From contig JAWQRO010000160.1 in assembly GCA_033557835.1 (NCBI GenBank), positions 1 through 51,673 on the forward strand: a stretch of DNA of 51,673 nt, written 5' to 3'. Below are positions 50,101 to 51,673 of the stretch, in pieces (positions within the stretch are counted from its first letter, which is position 1; every line of letters begins with the position of its first letter). The notes under the pieces are model-generated. The model had not been told where the DNA came from. It did not search any database and saw only the letters and a program-made list of their open reading frames with translations. A program made the translations under genes and the position numbers. The stretch is from Helochares maculicollis (lineage: Eukaryota > Arthropoda > Insecta > Coleoptera > Hydrophilidae).

Positions 50101-51673
50101 GAATACTTTGCAAAATGGACAAAAACGTCCGATACTTCTCGCATCTTCAATAATATATTCTTATCGATCTACCGGACGATTAATAATATACTATTGGATA
50201 ATTTTAGATAATTGTTTTGTAGTTGCTGCTAATCTAGTACATAAAATGGAAGAACTTATTTATTCAGCATTTATTACATCATTTTAATCAAAGGGTGTTA
50301 TTTAGATTGCCAGAAATGTATGAATATAAAAAATATGAGAATCTCAATGTTGAAAAAGACAACTATAAAACGCCAATAAATTTCTTTACGGTAATAATAA
50401 GTCAAAATTTGGTGATCCATAAAAAATGTGGACATAAATGCATAATTTGGAACTTAGTGATCCGTGAAACATTAAAAAATAAAATCAAGCCCTGACTTCT
50501 TGAACATAATGTCACCTGCAAACATATCTTGTAAAAGAGCGAATATTGAGCATGACACCAAATTTACGTGCACAATGAAAATATATAACCGGCTGCTTTT
50601 GTAATTTCCACACATCAAAGTTTCTTTGATGTTAAATCCTCAACAAATTATGTAACACCTACTTTGTTTTGACTGAAATTACTTAAGTAACCAACATTCT
50701 TATCTACAAATATGCTAGAATGCCAAATAATACAAAGAACTACAAAATACTTTTGTTTTCAGGCACCACACAATTTATCGACTTATTGACGAAAACGTCT
50801 TGTGATAAATCAAATAAAAATTCAGAGCTAACAATGTTAGTGATCATCATATAAACTGCCATGTAATTGGAAGATATTCACGCAAAAGCAAATAAAAATT
50901 GCAGTACTTAAGTTTTTAGCCACTTTTAGATAACACTCATATAAATTACTCCAATAAAAACAACTGAGAATCGAATACTAAAAAACACTGCTGTTAAACA
51001 ACATTAATCTTTGTTATGTTTAATGCAAATGCTTAAAACAATTTTACCGATAAGCACCATAATGAATAAACAATTTTCGTTTTCGTTTTGTCGGAAAACA
51101 AAACTTTGAGCATTAGGTATTTTAAAAACTCAACTTTCTTCATAGCGCATTTTCCGAGTGCGTAAACCAAACGCGTTACAGGAACATTCTTTTACTAATA
51201 CTGATGCCTATAGACTCGAGGAAAATTGATCGGTTGGGAACACGGCGACCAAACTACATAGAGTCGAGCCCCTAGATATCAATAAATTTATAGCCAATAC
51301 GTGAACCATATACATGGATATTTTATCGCAGCAGCAGATAAAAAATACAGAACTCCATAAACCTTGGGGAAGGAGACATGTTCGGAATGTAAACTGGTAT
51401 CCTACTTCGCATTTCTGCCACTTTTCATTTGCGAGATACATATGAAACTGACGATGATCGCATCTGAGTATAATACCACTTCGCGAGAAGAACTAGGAAA
51501 TCTCGTGTGAAACGTTTATGTGCACATTTTTTCCATTCTGATGACTTGTTGAGAAGATGAGATTATTGTTTTGTTGTAGCACAGAAAACGCAATTCCTCA
51601 AAAAACACTTTTCGTTTAAAGTTACACCGTCTTCGGTTTCATTCTATTTTTTCTGCTTAATTTAATGCATATA
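38182..51673 (+). other. Intron downstream of the alternative exon, no gene seen
   Basis: This interval is 13.5 kb of AT-rich sequence up to the window edge. I saw no transposase motif, no long open frame and no exon with both splice borders. A short CA-rich microsatellite is at about 45178-45197. An imperfect stem (GTGGGATA with TATCCCAC) lies near 39038-39077. Slightly less AT-rich patches occur near 39860-39950, 41100-41260, 45600-45680 and 51200-51440. The - strand frame at 51208-51441 has no recognisable motif. Confidence 0.6.
45178..45197. repeat. CG/CA-rich microsatellite
   Basis: A short alternating purine-pyrimidine run (CGCGCGCACGCACACACA) in the intron. It is the only notable simple repeat in the right third of the window. 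Confidence 0.7.

Larger units (their letters stand above)
19291..51673 (+). other. da intron 3, partial (more than 32 kb)
   Basis: The donor GTAAGT is at 19291. No acceptor leading to a credible next da exon was found before the right edge. Acceptor-like sites tested near 31474, 39273, 43131, 46192 and 50762 run quickly into stops in phase 0. One near 48860 stays open for about 40 codons but has no E-protein character. Within the intron are the nested 498-codon gene, the alternative exon at 38095, several transposon remnants and three GC-rich islands, all listed separately. The intervals 19291-20470, 22616-25800, 26430-28080, 30600-33900 and 36180-37700 contain nothing else I can name. Confidence 0.7.

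Noticed and set aside
1..51673. CRISPR arrays, bacterial operons, tRNA or rRNA genes
   Set aside because: No regularly spaced repeats, no cloverleaf with A and B box motifs and no rRNA signature were seen. The DNA is eukaryotic.
1..51673. E-box hexamers (CACCTG/CAGGTG) as evidence of da autoregulation
   Set aside because: Single sites are scattered at roughly chance density (for example 7325, 8274, 32820, 39418, 39647, 50513) with no cluster near either da start.

Overview
The window is AT-rich animal DNA, and everything recognisable in it fits an insect. Coding sequence is sparse and cut into short exons by very long introns with clean GT..AG borders. Several decayed mariner-type transposons lie in the introns. 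No bacterial operon structure, rRNA or tRNA was seen.

The backbone of the window is the 5' part of daughterless (da), the class I bHLH E-protein, on the + strand. Three coding exons are visible: 2156-2240, 15951-16000 and 19069-19290. Their reading frame joins exactly, giving 119 N-terminal residues. They are separated by introns of about 13.7 kb and 3.1 kb. The third intron runs off the right edge of the window (more than 32 kb). The bHLH exon is therefore not in the window.

At 38095-38181, inside that third intron, is an unrelated 29-codon exon on the + strand. It has its own start codon, an in-frame upstream stop and a strong donor in the same phase as the donor of exon 3. The best reading is an alternative first exon that would give an E-protein lacking the N-terminal activation domain. 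A separate nested gene is not excluded.

To the left, on the - strand, a single exon (749-854) encodes the N terminus of an ammonium transporter (Amt). Amt and da are therefore arranged head to head, with about 1.3 kb between the two start codons. On the - strand inside da intron 3 lies an intact single-exon gene of 498 codons (29059-30555). It encodes a basic, Lys/Ser/Gln-rich, mostly helical protein that I do not recognise.

Mobile DNA: a 5'-truncated, frameshifted mariner of the mauritiana (Mos1-like) subfamily with an intact 28-bp right terminal inverted repeat and flanking TA (34440-35420); a long dead mariner of another subfamily on the - strand (about 21800-22615); an internally deleted mariner scrap (about 15420-15660, - strand); and an internally deleted transposase remnant of a different family directly abutting the Mos1-like copy (about 33930-34335, - strand). 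Three islands of raised GC in intron 3 are candidates for regulatory elements or further alternative first exons. The rest is intronic or intergenic AT-rich sequence with minor repeats.
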